64,000 nucleotides of DNA from Modestobacter sp. VKM Ac-2985 (GTDB lineage Bacteria > Actinomycetota > Actinomycetes > Mycobacteriales > Geodermatophilaceae), in contig NZ_JAPVBI010000001.1 in assembly GCF_026967925.1 (NCBI RefSeq), positions 1,207,613 through 1,271,612 of the forward strand. Direction: 5' to 3'. A program made the translations under genes and the position numbers. The notes under the pieces were generated by a model, which was given only the letters and a program-made list of their open reading frames with translations, did not search any database and had not been told where the DNA came from. How positions within the stretch are numbered: position 1 is the stretch's first letter; each line of letters opens with the position of its first letter. Shown one piece after another: positions 61,940 through 64,000 of the stretch.

Positions 61940-64000
61940 TCAGTGGCTGGCGGCCGGCAGCCAGCCCAGCCACCGCGGCAGCCACCAGGTCCGCTCGCCC
62001 AGCACCGCCATCGCCGCCGGCAGCAGCACGCCGCGGACCAGGGTGGCGTCGATCAGCACCGCGACCGCCAGGCCCACCCCCAGCTGCTTGAACTCCAGCA
62101 TCGACAGCGTCGCGAAGATGCTGAACACCGCCACCATGACCACCGCGGCGCTGGTGACCACCCCGGCCGAGCGGGAGACCCCGGTGGTCACCGCCAGCCG
62201 GATCGGGATGCCGGCCCGGGCGGCCTCGCGGACCCGGGAGACCACGAACACGTGGTAGTCCATCGACAGCCCGAAGAGCACCACGAACAGGAACAGCGGG
62301 ATCCAGGAGACGATCGCGCCGGTGGAGGTGAAGCCGAGCAGGCCCTCGGCCCAGGTCGACTGGAAGACCAGCACCAGCACGCCGTACGCGGCGCCCACCG
62401 ACAGCAGGGTGAGGACGGCGGCGATCAGCGCGACCGCCAGTGACCGGAACGCCACGGTCAGGACGACGACCGTCAACGCGAGCACGAACCCGATCACGAT
62501 CGGCAGCCGCTGCGCCATCGTGTCGCTGAAGTCGGCGTCCCCGGCGGTGGCCCCGGTGACGGCCGTGGCCGTGCCGGACACGGAACCGAGCGTGGCCGGC
62601 ACGAGGTCCTCGCGCAGCTGGGTGAGCACGGCGCGGGCCTCGTCGCTGCCGGCCGCACCCGCACCCGCCACCGACAGCCGGGCGACCGTGCCGTCGGGGC
62701 TGATCTCGAGCTCGCCGGCGGCCGTGGCGTCCGGCAGCCGGGCGACCAGCTCGTCGGCCGCGTCCTGGACGGCGGGCACGTCCAGCCGCTGACCGTCGGT
62801 GCGCCAGACGACGACCTGGTCGGTGCTGCCCTGCTGCGGGAAGGCCGTGGCGATGGCGTCGTAGGCCCGGACCACCTCGCTGTCCCGGGAGAGCGCGTCG
62901 ATGCCGGGGTTGGAGGTGGCCATGCCGATCGCCGGAGCGGCCACCGCCAGCAGCGTCGCCACCCCCACCGCGAGCGAGGTCCGCGGTCGGGACACCACCC
63001 GCCGGACGACGGCCGACCAGACCCGGCTGTCGTCCGAGCGGCCCACCAGCCGGCCCAGCAGCGGGACCCGCGGCCGCTCGATGCCCCGCCCCAGCAGCGC
63101 GAGCGTCGCCGGCAGCACGGTCAGCGAGCCGATCACCGACACGAGCACCACGAGGATCGTGCCGGTCGCGAACGAGGTGAACACCGGGCTCCCGGCCAGG
63201 TACATGCCCGCCATCGCGACCGCGACGGCGAGGCCGGAGGTGAGCACGGCCCGCCCGGAGGTGGCGGCCGCCAGCTCGACGGACAGCGCCGTGGGTGCGC
63301 CGTGCCGTCGTTCCTCCCGGGCCCGCCGGACGTAGAACAGCGCGTAGTCCACCCCCACGGCCATGCCGATCAGCAGCACGACGCTGGAGGTGCTCGCGTC
63401 GACCGGGGTCAGCTGGGAGACCAGGGACACCAGCCCCAGGGCGCCCCCGACGGCGGTGAGCCCGAGCAGGAGGGGCACCCCGGCCGCGAACAGGGCACCG
63501 AAGGCCACCAGCAGCACGACCAGCGTCACCGGCAGGCTCAGCAGCTCCGCCCGCAGGAAGTCCTCCTCCAGCTGCTCGTCGACGACGGCGTCCAGCGAGC
63601 TGCCGCCGGACTCGACGACCAGGAGCTCCGGGTGCACGGCCTGCACACCGGCGACCGCGTCCAGCACCGGCTGCACCGCGTCGACGGCCGCGTCGGCGGC
63701 GGCCGAGCCGGTGCGGTCCCCGACGTCGAGGGTGACCGGCACCAGCAGCGCCGTCCCGTCGGCGGAGGCGACCGGGTCGCCGACGGCGGCCACCTCGTCC
63801 AGCCCGCGGACGGCGGCGGTGACGTCCGCGGCGGCCGCGGTGCCCTCGGCGCCGATCGCCGAGCCGTCGCGGGTCTGCACGAGCACCTGCTCGGTCGGCG
63901 GGTCGGGGAACCCGGCACCGTCCAGGGCGACGTCGGCGCGGCCGGACTCGCCGCTGCCGCTCTGCGCAGCGGTGAGCGTCTTCGTGCCGGTGGCACCGCC
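61940..64000 (-). CDS. MMPL/RND-family transporter, 5' end outside window
   Basis: The C-terminal 686 residues of an MMPL-type exporter. The frame is open to the right edge (ATGTKTLTAAQSGSGESGRADVALDGAGFPDPP), so GTG 63886 is internal. Two groups of hydrophobic segments are seen, the first at about residues 150-330 (VVLLIGMAVGVDYALFYVRRAREERRHG is the conserved MMPL motif with Asp-Tyr) and the second at 500-640 (LFVVLFGLSMDYHVFVVSRVREAARAG, the matching second motif). The loop between them holds the extracellular domain. Substrate may be lipid or other hydrophobic compounds. The stop is near 61940. Confidence 0.92.
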   Translation of the reverse strand, partial: GGATGTKTLTAAQSGSGESGRADVALDGAGFPDPPTEQVLVQTRDGSAIGAEGTAAAADVTAAVRGLDEVAAVGDPVASADGTALLVPVTLDVGDRTGSAAADAAVDAVQPVLDAVAGVQAVHPELLVVESGGSSLDAVVDEQLEEDFLRAELLSLPVTLVVLLVAFGALFAAGVPLLLGLTAVGGALGLVSLVSQLTPVDASTSSVVLLIGMAVGVDYALFYVRRAREERRHGAPTALSVELAAATSGRAVLTSGLAVAVAMAGMYLAGSPVFTSFATGTILVVLVSVIGSLTVLPATLALLGRGIERPRVPLLGRLVGRSDDSRVWSAVVRRVVSRPRTSLAVGVATLLAVAAPAIGMATSNPGIDALSRDSEVVRAYDAIATAFPQQGSTDQVVVWRTDGQRLDVPAVQDAADELVARLPDATAAGELEISPDGTVARLSVAGAGAAGSDEARAVLTQLREDLVPATLGSVSGTATAVTGATAGDADFSDTMAQRLPIVIGFVLALTVVVLTVAFRSLAVALIAAVLTLLSVGAAYGVLVLVFQSTWAEGLLGFTSTGAIVSWIPLFLFVVLFGLSMDYHVFVVSRVREAARAGIPIRLAVTTGVSRSAGVVTSAAVVMVAVFSIFATLSMLEFKQLGVGLAVAVLIDATLVRGVLLPAAMAVLGERTWWLPRWLGWLPAASH

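Overview
This window is chromosomal DNA from a very high G+C actinobacterium. Codon third positions are almost all G or C, and GTG starts are frequent. The gene content fits an actinomycete: a WhiB regulator, the fused F420 enzyme FbiC, an ABC-F protein of the EttA type, BioY, a group II truncated haemoglobin, a mycothiol-linked DsbA-like protein, GAF-ANTAR and PucR regulators, a class E/F-type sortase, actinobacterial-type RpiB and an MMPL transporter. Overall style and the named families suggest Geodermatophilaceae or a close relative; the placement is by recognition of families, not by alignment. No phage, insertion sequence, CRISPR array or rRNA was found, and there is one tRNA (Arg, anticodon TCT). 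The layout is ordinary host chromosome with many short convergent or divergent gene pairs.

Left part (1-12.4 kb): the 3' part of an acyl-CoA dehydrogenase; a YefM-YoeB toxin-antitoxin pair with a recognisable double operator; a secreted metallophosphoesterase with a LamG-like domain; a nucleobase salvage cluster (CodB-type permease overlapping a yeast-type cytosine deaminase, divergent from a PucR regulator); a quinone reductase-like MDR; WhiB; a DUF885 peptidase-like protein; a cupin; and an SRPBCC protein. Next (12.4-18.4 kb) are a secreted beta-helix glycanase-like protein with a palindromic candidate LacI operator, a LacI regulator, a MocR/YczE divergent pair around a perfect 28-bp palindrome, and a lipoprotein.

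Middle (18.4-34.4 kb): FbiC; a flavin reductase divergent from a disulfide oxidoreductase followed by NAD kinase; a transglutaminase-like protein; an SGNH hydrolase; a PAS-GGDEF-EAL protein with a changed GGDEF motif; a STAS protein; an LLM flavin/F420 oxidoreductase; GAF-ANTAR; a secreted esterase; and two divergent, paralogous OmpR-family regulators whose receiver domains both lack the conserved Lys. Then (34.4-49.2 kb) come tRNA-Arg, an SSB without the usual acidic tip, EttA, a small protein phosphatase, a thioesterase, BioY, an MFS-globin-alpha-glucosidase run in which two genes seem to need CTG starts, an orphan NMT1-like binding protein, a prolyl oligopeptidase, an HNH nuclease, an SCO6745-family protein and a surface protein-sortase pair.

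Right part (49.2-64 kb): kynureninase divergent from an amidase, small membrane and DUF5130 proteins, aminopeptidase N, the DsbA-like protein, a secreted protein with a Lys/Ala-rich tail, an SDR, MBL and DUF429 genes, RpiB, a DinB/MDMPI-like protein, an Eis-like acetyltransferase and a truncated MMPL transporter.

The most unexpected signal is a dispersed element of about 65 bp in three copies (8546-8610, 37055-37120, 60564-60626). Each copy begins within a few bases of a stop codon and lies in the same orientation as the gene before it. The outer stem changes in a compensatory way between copies while the loop sequence is conserved. This looks like a family of structured 3'-end (terminator or REP-like) elements.
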